Part shown: one piece after another, positions 41,904 to 49,749 of the stretch
Layout: each line of letters begins with the position of its first letter
How positions within the stretch are numbered: the first letter of the stretch is position 1
Notes under the pieces: model-generated
The model's input: the letters and a program-made list of their open reading frames with translations, nothing else
What the model was told of the DNA's origin: nothing
Database searches by the model: none
Assembly: GCA_000434735.1 (NCBI GenBank)
Contig: FR881271.1
Location: forward strand, 22,057-76,007
DNA length: 53,951 nt
Source: Bacteroides sp. CAG:530
GTDB taxonomy: Bacteria > Bacteroidota > Bacteroidia > Bacteroidales > Bacteroidaceae
Direction of reading: 5' to 3'
Position numbers and translations under genes: made by a program

Positions 41904-42806
41904 ATGAAAAAACAGAATTTATTCGGCTCATTATTGGTAGCTTGTCTCGTGGCATCTTGTTCTTCTGGCAGCTCGGACGAAATCATTCCGTCGGCACCGG
42001 AGAAACCGGCAGAGAAACTTCCTATTACCCTTACAACTCAGTTGAGCCGCATTACGGATAACTCGTTCGATAGCGGAGATAAGATAGGAGTCTATGTGGT
42101 GAATTATTCCGGCGGAACTGCCGGCACGCTGAAAAACAGCGGAAATCATGTAAACAACATGGGCTTTACTTATTCTGGCACATGGAATCCGGATACGCCT
42201 ATCTATTGGGCAGATAATTCTACTCATGCCGATTTCTACGTTTATCATCCGTACGTAAGCAGCGTAGCCGATGTAACAAAGTTGGCGTTTACAGCTATGG
42301 ATAATCAGTCGGCCGAATCAGATTATAAGAAGAGCGACTTTGTTTACGGCAAGATGGCGAACGTAGCCCCCACAGCCGAAGCCGTAAAAGTAATGACTTC
42401 GCACATGATGAGTAATATGCACATCACCGTGAAGCCCGGAAACGGTTTCACCGCCGAGTCATTGAAAGCAGCCGATGTAAAGGTAGCAGTAAACGGCCTT
42501 AAGACTAACGCCACCATTAATTTGTCTACCGGCACCATCAGTGCCACAGGCGATGCAAAGACTTGCACCCCTTGGCTCTCTGGCGAAACATATAAGCTAT
42601 TGGTAGTGCCTCAAACCGTAGAGAGTACCCAACTTATCACCGTAACCATAAATGGCAAGCCGTATAATCTCACCAAGGCTTTCACCTTCGAAAAGGGTAA
42701 GGTATATAATTGTCCGGTAGTAGTTACCAAGACTAACAACGGCATCAACGTAGGCATCAATCCATGGGAAACCGATGGCGAAGACCACGGTGGCATTGCG
42801 GAGTAA
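41904..42806 (+). CDS. Fimbrillin-like lipoprotein (Mfa-like)
   Basis: A 300-aa lipoprotein (lipobox LVASC). NSFDSGDKIGVYVVNYSGG and YWADNSTHADFYVYHPYVSS match the fusion protein N terminus closely, so this gene and the N-terminal domain of the fusion are near paralogs. The rest (MNSHMMSNMHITVKP type text: HMMSNMHITVKPGNGFT) is the beta-sandwich of this family. Last gene of the operon; a hairpin follows at 42838-42886. Confidence 0.87.
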   Translation: MKKQNLFGSLLVACLVASCSSGSSDEIIPSAPEKPAEKLPITLTTQLSRITDNSFDSGDKIGVYVVNYSGGTAGTLKNSGNHVNNMGFTYSGTWNPDTPIYWADNSTHADFYVYHPYVSSVADVTKLAFTAMDNQSAESDYKKSDFVYGKMANVAPTAEAVKVMTSHMMSNMHITVKPGNGFTAESLKAADVKVAVNGLKTNATINLSTGTISATGDAKTCTPWLSGETYKLLVVPQTVESTQLITVTINGKPYNLTKAFTFEKGKVYNCPVVVTKTNNGINVGINPWETDGEDHGGIAE

Positions 42807-42817
42807 TAGCTATTTTG

Positions 42818-42856
42818 TATCATAATTAATATCACCTGAAAATAGCGGACTGAAAG
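42818..42856 (+). repeat. 3' direct repeat flanking the fimbrillin operon
   Basis: GTATCATAATTAATAT (42818-42833) and AATAGCGGACTGAAA: counterpart of the repeat at 37320-37350. Confidence 0.6.
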
Positions 42857-42886
42857 CCCAACGAGTCAACAGCCCGCTATTTTCAG
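42838..42886 (+). terminator. Hairpin after the fimbrillin operon
   Basis: TGAAAATAGCGG (42838-42849) pairs with CCGCTATTTTCA (42875-42886), a 12-bp perfect stem; no long T-run follows, so termination efficiency is uncertain. It shares the AGCGGACTGAAA motif with the hairpin at 37337. Confidence 0.7.
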
Positions 42887-42964
42887 AAGGTAATAACACC
42901 TTAGTATTCAGGCTTTACACGATTAGAAAATGAGATGTATAATCGTTTATTCGTTTTAATTTTA

Positions 42965-42972
42965 TACTTTTG
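42965..42972 (+). promoter_or_regulatory. Bacteroidetes -7 element before the ATPase/PDDEXK gene
   Basis: TACTTTTG followed by TGC matches TAnnTTTG, 38 bases before the ATG at 43011. Confidence 0.55.
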
Positions 42973-43010
42973 TGCAAAACATGTATTTAGCACAATAAAA
43001 TTGAAGCATT

Positions 43011-44573
43011 ATGAAATATCCGATTGGCATACAGACATTCGAAAAGATAATTGAAGGAGAGTTTGTCTATGTTGATAAAACAGATTTGGTATATTCTTTG
43101 GTGAAGGAAGGACAAATATATTTCTTGAGCCGTCCCCGACGCTTCGGAAAAAGTCTGTTGCTCTCTACACTTCGAGCTTATTTCGAAGGCAAAAAGAATC
43201 TGTTCGCAGGTCTAAAGATTGATGCTTTAGAGCACGACTGGCACGTTCATAAGGTATTTCATTTCGATTTTAATGGCACTAATTTTTCGGAGCCTAATGC
43301 TCTGAACATGAAAATCGAAGGCTATCTGCACGATTGGGAAAAAGAATACGGAATAACTCCGGAGGTAGATTTTAATTTGGGTTCTCGTTTCAACCGCATC
43401 CTACAAGCCGCTGCCGAACATACAGGACGAGGCGCTGTAGTCTTAGTCGATGAGTACGACAAACCACTGCTCGATGTGCTTGAGAAAGATCCTGAGTTAT
43501 TGGAGCAGAATCGTGAAATTCTTAAATCATTCTATTCCGTATTCAAACAAGCCGATGCTTCACTCCGTTTCGTCTTTCTTACTGGTGTTACAAAATTCTC
43601 GCAAGTAAGCGTGTTCAGTGGTTTCAACCAGCCGCTTGATATCAGCATGACCGAGAAGTTTGAAGCCCTATGCGGTATTACTGAAGAAGAATTACATACA
43701 CAGTTTGCTGAGCCAATCCATAAAATGGCTGAATCGGATGGATGTACAGAAGAAGACATTCGTCAGAAGCTGAAACGTCATTATGACGGTTATCATTTCA
43801 GCAAGAATATGGCTGATATCTACAATCCGTTCAGCCTCTTGAATGCCTTTTATAATAATGATGTCCGCGATTATTGGTTTGCCAGCGGAACACCTTCTTA
43901 CTTGATTCGCTTGATGAATCATTTTCATGAGGGCATTGACGAACTTACCAATAAGTTCTATCTTTCGGATGAGTTCATCAACTATAAAGCCGACGTGGAA
44001 TATCCTTTGCCGATGATTTATCAGAGCGGATATCTTACTATTAAGGATTACGATAAGGAATCGAATCTTTTCTTGCTCGACTTTCCAAACAATGAAGTAA
44101 AGAGCGGCTTCTTGGCTATGGTTGCCACAAATTATCTACAGTGCACTACTCCAATGGAGTCTTGGATGGTTAAGGCTGTGTTTGCATTACGCCGTGGTCA
44201 GTTGGAAGAGTTCCGTAAAATGCTGACTTCCTTCTTGGCGAGCATTCCTTATTCTATGCGTCGCAAGGAAAACGAGCGCGAACGTGAGCGTTACTTCCAC
44301 TACACATTCTATTTGTTGCTTCGCCTAATGAGCGTTTACACTGTCCTAACGGAAAAAGAACAGAGCGAAGGAAGAGTGGACTGCATTGTAGAGACTACTA
44401 AATACGTGTATATTTTCGAATTTAAATTAGACGGTACCGCCGCCGAAGCCTTGCAGCAGATTGATACGAAGGGTTACGCTCGTCCGTACGAAGCGGATGC
44501 TCGCCAAGTATATAAGATAGGTGTAAACTTCTCTTCCGAAACCGGGACTATAGAAGAATGGGAGAGTAAGTGA
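43011..44573 (+). CDS. AAA-ATPase-like protein with C-terminal PD-(D/E)XK nuclease domain
   Basis: A 520-aa protein of the AAA-ATPase_like (PF09820) plus PDDEXK_9 (DUF1703) type, very common in Bacteroidales. IGIQTFEKIIEGEFVYVDKT is the family opening; RPRRFGKSLLLSTL is the Walker A-like loop, VVLVDEYDKP the Walker B, and GRVDCIVETTKYVYIFEFKLDG the nuclease core (D, then E-x-K). The role of the family is not established; mobile and defence associations are often proposed. Own promoter element upstream. It is not part of the neighbouring operons. Confidence 0.9.
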   Translation: MKYPIGIQTFEKIIEGEFVYVDKTDLVYSLVKEGQIYFLSRPRRFGKSLLLSTLRAYFEGKKNLFAGLKIDALEHDWHVHKVFHFDFNGTNFSEPNALNMKIEGYLHDWEKEYGITPEVDFNLGSRFNRILQAAAEHTGRGAVVLVDEYDKPLLDVLEKDPELLEQNREILKSFYSVFKQADASLRFVFLTGVTKFSQVSVFSGFNQPLDISMTEKFEALCGITEEELHTQFAEPIHKMAESDGCTEEDIRQKLKRHYDGYHFSKNMADIYNPFSLLNAFYNNDVRDYWFASGTPSYLIRLMNHFHEGIDELTNKFYLSDEFINYKADVEYPLPMIYQSGYLTIKDYDKESNLFLLDFPNNEVKSGFLAMVATNYLQCTTPMESWMVKAVFALRRGQLEEFRKMLTSFLASIPYSMRRKENERERERYFHYTFYLLLRLMSVYTVLTEKEQSEGRVDCIVETTKYVYIFEFKLDGTAAEALQQIDTKGYARPYEADARQVYKIGVNFSSETGTIEEWESK

Positions 44574-44596
44574 AGGCGTTTTTCAATATAAATGCT

Positions 44597-44604
44597 TACT
44601 TTTG
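44597..44604 (+). promoter_or_regulatory. Bacteroidetes -7 element before the SBF-like transporter
   Basis: TACTTTTG, then CGC, matches TAnnTTTG, 22 bases before the ATG at 44627. Confidence 0.55.
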
Positions 44605-44626
44605 CGCCGAATTACTCTAAGAACTT

Positions 44627-45592
44627 ATGGGAATAGTTACTTTTATAAAGAAATGGACACTGTTGTGTGCCCTTTTGTTCGGAACAATTGTATATCTGCT
44701 GTTTTCTGAAATACCCGTGTTGCAACCTATCGGATTTGCCGTGGGACCTTGGTGCGTAGACCTTGTGCCGTATGTTATCTTTGCTCTGCTCTACGTAACA
44801 TTCTGCAAAATCGATATGGAGAATATGCGCCCACGTACTTGGCACTTTTTGTTGCAATCCATAAGAACAGCGCTTTCCGCACTCTTCGTACTACTTATCT
44901 ACCTGTTTGGTGATGCCAACGCAGATGCCAAGATAGTACTCGAAGGATGCTTCATCTGTTTTATATGTCCCACAGCGGCAGCGGCAGCAGTAGTTAGCGA
45001 AAAACTCGGCGGCAGTATCGCCTCGCTTACCGTTTATACGCTGATAGCCAACATTGTGACGAGCATAATCATACCGTTCTTCTTCCCGATGGTAGAGAAA
45101 GGCACTGACATCACCTTCCTTTTCGCCTTCTTCATGATTCTGAAGCGAGTAGTATCCGTGTTGCTTCTTCCGTTGTGCCTTGCCTTGCTTACACGTCGCT
45201 ATTTGCCAAAACTTGCAGCGCAGATAAAGAAATTCAAAAATCTGGCCTTCTATATGTGGGCGTTTAATCTTACAATAGTTACAGGCATGACCGTGCATAA
45301 CATTATGGAAGCCCAAGTAGGTGGTTGGACTCTTGCACTTCTTGTTATCCTTCCGCTTTTCATCACTCTTATACAGTTTAGTATAGGCAAGTGGGTAGGA
45401 GGTTTCTACGGCGAAAGGGTTAGTGCCGGACAAGCTCTTGGTCAGAAGAATACCATAGTAGGTATATGGCTCACCGTAACTTTCTTGAATCCGGTGGCTG
45501 CCGTAGCGCCCGGCGCATACGTGCTTTGGCAGAATCTGGTGAACTCATGGCAGATTTGGTGTAAAGAGAAGTATGGTTATTTGAAGTGGTAA
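44627..45592 (+). CDS. SBF-like transporter (bile acid:sodium symporter superfamily)
   Basis: A 321-aa membrane protein with about nine to ten hydrophobic segments (ALLFGTIVYLLFSEI, LVPYVIFALLYVTF, FICFICPTAAAAAVVSEKLGG, and so on). ICPTAAAAAVV and GQKNTIVGIWLTV fit the SBF-like fold (PF13593/ PF01758 type). Substrate unknown, an anion or small organic acid driven by sodium is usual. Stand-alone gene with own promoter element; the downstream repeat element carries a large hairpin that could end transcription. Confidence 0.75.
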   Translation: MGIVTFIKKWTLLCALLFGTIVYLLFSEIPVLQPIGFAVGPWCVDLVPYVIFALLYVTFCKIDMENMRPRTWHFLLQSIRTALSALFVLLIYLFGDANADAKIVLEGCFICFICPTAAAAAVVSEKLGGSIASLTVYTLIANIVTSIIIPFFFPMVEKGTDITFLFAFFMILKRVVSVLLLPLCLALLTRRYLPKLAAQIKKFKNLAFYMWAFNLTIVTGMTVHNIMEAQVGGWTLALLVILPLFITLIQFSIGKWVGGFYGERVSAGQALGQKNTIVGIWLTVTFLNPVAAVAPGAYVLWQNLVNSWQIWCKEKYGYLKW

Positions 45593-45639
45593 CTGTGTAA
45601 TCGATAAAATTCATAAACACAACTCCAAGTATAAAATTG

Positions 45640-45782
45640 TCAAATGAAAGAATGCGATAAGTCGAACAACTTATCGCATTCTTTCATTTGAAACATCGCA
45701 TTCTTTCACTTTACCATTCGTATTCTTTTAATTTTTCATCGCAATGTTTTCTTACCCCATCCAGAAGGTGTTGTAGAGCCGT
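45640..45782. repeat. Dispersed hairpin / 22-bp tandem-unit element, copy 3
   Basis: A perfect 23-bp inverted repeat (45640-45662 and 45669-45691, loop CGAACA) leads into units starting ATCGCATTCTTTCATTTGA, ATCGCATTCTTTCACTTTA, then ATTCGTATTCTTTTAA and ATCGCAATGTTTTC, and the shared tail (CCAGAAGGTGTTGTAGAGCC). It separates the convergent transporter and DUF4143 ATPase genes and may also terminate both. Confidence 0.85.
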
Positions 45783-45785
45783 TTT

Positions 45786-46991
45786 TTATTCAAAATCTCC
45801 TATCAACCATTTTAGGGCATTGATTCTTTTGATGCCATTATAATCGGCTGTAGGGTCTTCGTCTAGAGTAAGTATAAACTTAGGATATTGGTCGTTTATT
45901 TGTTGCAAAGAAGCCAATTCACGTTTTAAGGTAGCTTCGTCTCTAACGGTAGCCGCTACTTGATAATACGTGATGTCATTTTCATCAATTGCAACGAAAT
46001 CAACTTCTAAGTCATCCACCTTTCCGATATATACTTTCTTCTGGCGATGAAGCAATTCCAGATAAACTATGTTCTCTAAGATGCGGCCTGCATCGAAAGA
46101 GCGTGAACCCAGAAGCATTCTTCTCAAGCCTATATCTACAAGATAATACTTGCCTAGCGTTTTAAGTAATTGCTTGCCCTTTATGTTGAATCTTTTGGCC
46201 TCGTACACGAAGAAAGTTTCGCAAAGAGATGTCAGGTATCGTTCTACTGTTTTCTGATCAATTTTTCTGCCGTCGGCTGTCATGATATCAGCAATGCGCT
46301 TGGTAGATAACATGTTGCCTATATTATCAGCCGTGAAACGGATAACACTTTCCAGCATCATTACATCAGACAGTTTCTTTCTGCTCATTATGTCTTTCAC
46401 TACAATGGTGTTATATAAGCCGTTTAGGTAGTCGCTGATTTCTGATGCGGTGTCTAACTCAAGAGTGTAAGGGAAACTGCTTCTTGTGATGTAATCCATA
46501 TAAACCTTGGGGAGATTGTCGGTCTCGCCAACGCCTTCTACATACTCTCTAAATGAAAGCGGAAGCATGGCGATTTCTACATATCTTCCTGATAACAATG
46601 TGGCGATTTCGCTTGATAACATATAGGCGTTCGACCCCGTAATATAAAGATCTACCGTTGGCTTCAAGTTGAGACTGTTTATTATGTCAGGGAAATTCTC
46701 TACATGCTGTATTTCGTCAAAGAAGAAATAAGTCATTTTATCTTGAAGTATCAATGGCTTGATATAAGAGTATAGACGGTGCGGATCACGAAGCTCATAG
46801 AAATCGTAATCTTCAAAGTTTAGATAGATGATTTGATTATCGTTTACACCTTGCGCTTTAAGCCAGTCACGATAAATCTCCATTATTGTTGACTTACCGC
46901 AACGACGAATGCCTGTTATCACTTTTATAAGTTTCTTGTCTTTAAAGGCAATTAGCTTATTAAGGTATTCTGTTCTTTCTATTCGTTTCAT
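45786..46991 (-). CDS. ATP-binding protein, AAA_14 plus DUF4143
   Basis: A 401-aa protein: VITGIRRCGKSTIMEI (Walker A), TYFFFDEIQHVENF (Walker B), DLYITGSNAYMLSSEIATLL with SGRYVEIAMLPLSFREYV (AAA_14 family text), and a C-terminal DUF4143 part (GRILENIVYLELLHRQKKVYIG then DDLEVDFVAI, the PD-(D/E)XK-like core of this family). Such proteins are abundant in Bacteroidales; function is unknown and they often look mobile. Minus strand, convergent with the transporter, ending beside repeat copy 3, whose tail continues in the same frame after the stop codon. Confidence 0.92.
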   Translation of the reverse strand: MKRIERTEYLNKLIAFKDKKLIKVITGIRRCGKSTIMEIYRDWLKAQGVNDNQIIYLNFEDYDFYELRDPHRLYSYIKPLILQDKMTYFFFDEIQHVENFPDIINSLNLKPTVDLYITGSNAYMLSSEIATLLSGRYVEIAMLPLSFREYVEGVGETDNLPKVYMDYITRSSFPYTLELDTASEISDYLNGLYNTIVVKDIMSRKKLSDVMMLESVIRFTADNIGNMLSTKRIADIMTADGRKIDQKTVERYLTSLCETFFVYEAKRFNIKGKQLLKTLGKYYLVDIGLRRMLLGSRSFDAGRILENIVYLELLHRQKKVYIGKVDDLEVDFVAIDENDITYYQVAATVRDEATLKRELASLQQINDQYPKFILTLDEDPTADYNGIKRINALKWLIGDFE

Positions 46992-47014
46992 ATCACTTTA
47001 TTATTCTCTGGTTC

Positions 47015-47022
47015 TATATTTG
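47015..47022 (+). promoter_or_regulatory. Bacteroidetes -7 element reading into the palindromes
   Basis: TATATTTG, then CTG, matches TAnnTTTG on the plus strand, 25 bp upstream of the triple palindrome. It would start an RNA covering the palindromes and possibly the GH20 gene. Confidence 0.35.
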
Positions 47023-47039
47023 CTGCTAATATACGATTT

Positions 47040-47145
47040 TTTTAGGCATGAGCGTCCTAAAACTTCAGTAAATAAGAAAGTTTTAGGACTCTATGCCTAA
47101 AACTTCTGAAAAATGGAAAGTTTTAGTACTCTATGCCTAAAACTT
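47040..47145. repeat. Triple palindromic repeat, ~40-bp spacing
   Basis: Three units: TTTTAGG...CCTAAAA (47040-47062), AAGTTTTAGG...CCTAAAACTT (47078-47105, exact 10-bp arms around ACTCTATG) and a third with one change (47118-47145). Unit 1 is approximately the reverse complement of unit 2, so alternative large hairpins can form. It lies in the divergent spacer between the DUF4143 ATPase gene and the GH20 gene; the rest of that spacer is otherwise empty. Confidence 0.85.
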
Positions 47146-47360
47146 TTTGCACCGACAATGGCGCATAGAATTACTGCATAATTGAAAATAATCTGCCCAA
47201 AGGGGTGATTTTTCAAAATTTATTACTACTTTAGCCGAGTCTGATGAATATTCATAAACTTTTATCTGCAACACTAAGTTAAGTGAATCTTCTGATATGG
47301 CCCCCTCATTTTAATTGTATAGTTTTAAAAGTGTTGCGTAATTAAGTATTTAAAAGCAAA

Positions 47361-49694
47361 ATGAATCCATTCTTTAAAACCGGTTTGTTTGGATTATCAT
47401 TGGCAAGTATGATTTTAGCGTCATGCTCGTCGGGTAAGACTATTAAGGCAGACTATGATGTAGTGCCTTCTCCACTTGAAGTTCTTGAAACCAATCAGTC
47501 AGCTTTTCTGCTGAAAAATGGTGTTTCTGTTTATTACCCCAAAGGTAATGAAATGATGAAAAGAAATGCCGAGTTCCTTGCTTCGTATATTAAGGAACAG
47601 ACTGGCATCGACCTTAAAATACAGGAAGGAGACGACGCTGACAATGGAATTCTCTTGAAGTTAGGACTGGAAGCTGAAAATCCTGAGGCATACAAACTTA
47701 ATATAAAGAACGACAAAATAGTTATAAGCTCGCCCACAGAAGCAGGTGTGTTTTATGGTATTCAGACACTGCGCAAGTCTGTATCAGTGCACGAAGGCTC
47801 CAACATTGAATTGCCATCGGCAGAAATATTCGACTATCCAAGATTCAGCTATCGTGGTATGATGCTTGATGTAGGTCGTCATTTCTTTACGATGGATGAA
47901 ATCAAAACTTATATAGATATACTTGCTCTTCATAATATCAACCGTTTCCATTGGCATCTGTCTGAAGACCAGGGATGGCGTATCGAGATTAAGAAATATC
48001 CGAAGTTGACTGAAGTTGGAGCTTATCGTAAGGAAACTGTTATAGGACATAATTCGGGCAAGTACGACGGCAAGCCTTACGGTGGTTTCTATACCCAGGA
48101 ACAGGCAAGAGAGATTGTAGAATACGCTGCCCAGAGATATATTACTGTTATTCCTGAAATCGACTTACCGGGACATATGCTTGGGGCTTTAGCTGCATAT
48201 CCTGAATTGGGATGTACTGGCGGTCCGTATGAAGTGTGGACTCATTGGGGTATATCGGACAATGTTTTATGCGCCGGAAACGACAAGACTATTAAGTTTA
48301 TACAAGATGTATTGTCTGAAATTATAGATATATTCCCGTCGGAATACATTCATGTGGGAGGTGATGAATGTCCTAAAACCCAGTGGGCGAAATGTCCTAA
48401 GTGTCAGGCCAAAATAAAGCAGTTAGGTTTGAAGAGTGATGCTAAACATACTAAGGAAGAACGTCTTCAGAGTTATGTTATCAATGCAGCCGAGAAATTC
48501 CTTAACTCAAAAGGTCGTCAGATGATAGGTTGGGATGAAACACTTGAAGGCGGATTGGCTCCGAATGCTACAGTTATGTCATGGCGTGGTGAAGGTGGTG
48601 GAATTGAAGCTGCCAAACAGAAGCATGATGTTGTTATGACTCCTAATACATACTTGTATTTCGACTACTATCAGTCGAAGGATACTGATAACGAGCCTCT
48701 GGCTATTGGCGGTTATCTTCCTGTAGAGCGTGTATATAGCTATGAGCCGATACCTTCTTCTCTTACTCCTGAAGAACAGAAATATATAATCGGTGTTCAG
48801 GCTAACCTTTGGACAGAGTATGTTCCCGAATTCAGCCAGGCAGAGTATATGGTTCTTCCTCGTATGGCAGCTCTTTGTGAGTCGCAGTGGTGTGCGCCCG
48901 ATAAGAAAAACTATAATGAGTTCCTTCAGAGACTTGTAAGACTTGCTGATATTTACGAACTTAAGGGTTGGAATTACGCGAAGCATATTTTTAATGTGAT
49001 GCTTGCTCTGACTCCGGATACTGAAAATGGTACACTCGATGCTTCTGTTCGTACTATAGATAATGCGCCTGTTTATTATACTCTTGATGGTACTGAACCT
49101 ACAGAGAAGTCTCAGAAATACACTGAAGTGGTTAAGATAAACGAGCCTTGCATTTTGAGAACTGTAGCGATACGCCCTAATGGAAAATCGAATGTTACCA
49201 CAGATACAATTTCATTCAGCAAATCGTCTATGAAGCCTATCACAATGCTTCAGCCTATAAATAATCAATATAAGTATGCGGGCGAATCTGTTCTGGTTGA
49301 TGGATTGAACGGTAATATGAACTATAAGACAGGTCGCTGGCTGGGATTCCACAAGAACGATTTGGAAGCTGTAATCGACCTGAAAGAAGCTACAGAAGTT
49401 TCTTCTTTCACAATGCGCTCATTAGTAGAAAAAGGTGACTGGATTTTCGGAACAAGAGGTATCACCGTTTCTGTTTCTGACGATAATAAAACCTTTAAGG
49501 AAGTGGCTTCAGAGTCTTATCCGGCAATGAAAGAAACAGATCCAAACAAGATTTACGTTCATAACTTGAAGTTCTCTCCTGTAAAGACTCGTTATGTAAA
49601 GGTGAAAGCGTTGACAGAGCACAGCATCCCATCATGGCACGGCGGAAAAGGAAACCCTGCCTTCTTGTTTGTTGACGAACTTACTATTGAGTAA
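47361..49694 (+). CDS. Beta-N-acetylhexosaminidase (GH20) lipoprotein
   Basis: A 777-aa lipoprotein (ILASC). An N-terminal GH20b-like domain is followed by the (beta/alpha)8 barrel: RYRGMM-like SYRGMMLDVGRHFF, HWHLSEDQGWR and the catalytic pair D335-E336 in HVGGDECPKTQW, then QANLWTEYV. Residues ~545-615 form a hexosaminidase C-terminal domain (APVYYTLDGTEP) and the last ~140 look like an F5/8 type C (CBM32-like) module (NMNYKTGRWLGFHK, TRYVKVKAL). It cleaves terminal GlcNAc/GalNAc, e.g. from mucin or host N-glycans. A terminator follows. Confidence 0.95.
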   Translation: MNPFFKTGLFGLSLASMILASCSSGKTIKADYDVVPSPLEVLETNQSAFLLKNGVSVYYPKGNEMMKRNAEFLASYIKEQTGIDLKIQEGDDADNGILLKLGLEAENPEAYKLNIKNDKIVISSPTEAGVFYGIQTLRKSVSVHEGSNIELPSAEIFDYPRFSYRGMMLDVGRHFFTMDEIKTYIDILALHNINRFHWHLSEDQGWRIEIKKYPKLTEVGAYRKETVIGHNSGKYDGKPYGGFYTQEQAREIVEYAAQRYITVIPEIDLPGHMLGALAAYPELGCTGGPYEVWTHWGISDNVLCAGNDKTIKFIQDVLSEIIDIFPSEYIHVGGDECPKTQWAKCPKCQAKIKQLGLKSDAKHTKEERLQSYVINAAEKFLNSKGRQMIGWDETLEGGLAPNATVMSWRGEGGGIEAAKQKHDVVMTPNTYLYFDYYQSKDTDNEPLAIGGYLPVERVYSYEPIPSSLTPEEQKYIIGVQANLWTEYVPEFSQAEYMVLPRMAALCESQWCAPDKKNYNEFLQRLVRLADIYELKGWNYAKHIFNVMLALTPDTENGTLDASVRTIDNAPVYYTLDGTEPTEKSQKYTEVVKINEPCILRTVAIRPNGKSNVTTDTISFSKSSMKPITMLQPINNQYKYAGESVLVDGLNGNMNYKTGRWLGFHKNDLEAVIDLKEATEVSSFTMRSLVEKGDWIFGTRGITVSVSDDNKTFKEVASESYPAMKETDPNKIYVHNLKFSPVKTRYVKVKALTEHSIPSWHGGKGNPAFLFVDELTIE

Positions 49695-49710
49695 TACTGA
49701 TATTTTTAGA

Positions 49711-49745
49711 AAGTAAAAGAGCGACCTTCGGGCCGCTCTTTTTGT
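49711..49745. terminator. Bidirectional terminator between GH20 and BNR genes
   Basis: AAAAGAGCG (from 49715) pairs with CGCTCTTTTT (to 49743) with a tetraloop TTCG and inner CC/GG pairs; one A-C mismatch. Runs of A and T on both sides allow use from either strand, as expected between convergent genes. Confidence 0.8.
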
Positions 49746-49749
49746 GTGT

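Noticed and set aside
43011..44573. Transposase-like mobile element
   Set aside because: The AAA-ATPase/PDDEXK gene has no terminal inverted repeats, no flanking target duplication and no transposase motif.
45640..45782. CRISPR array
   Set aside because: Units are ~22 bp, contiguous with no spacers and degenerate, and no cas gene is present.
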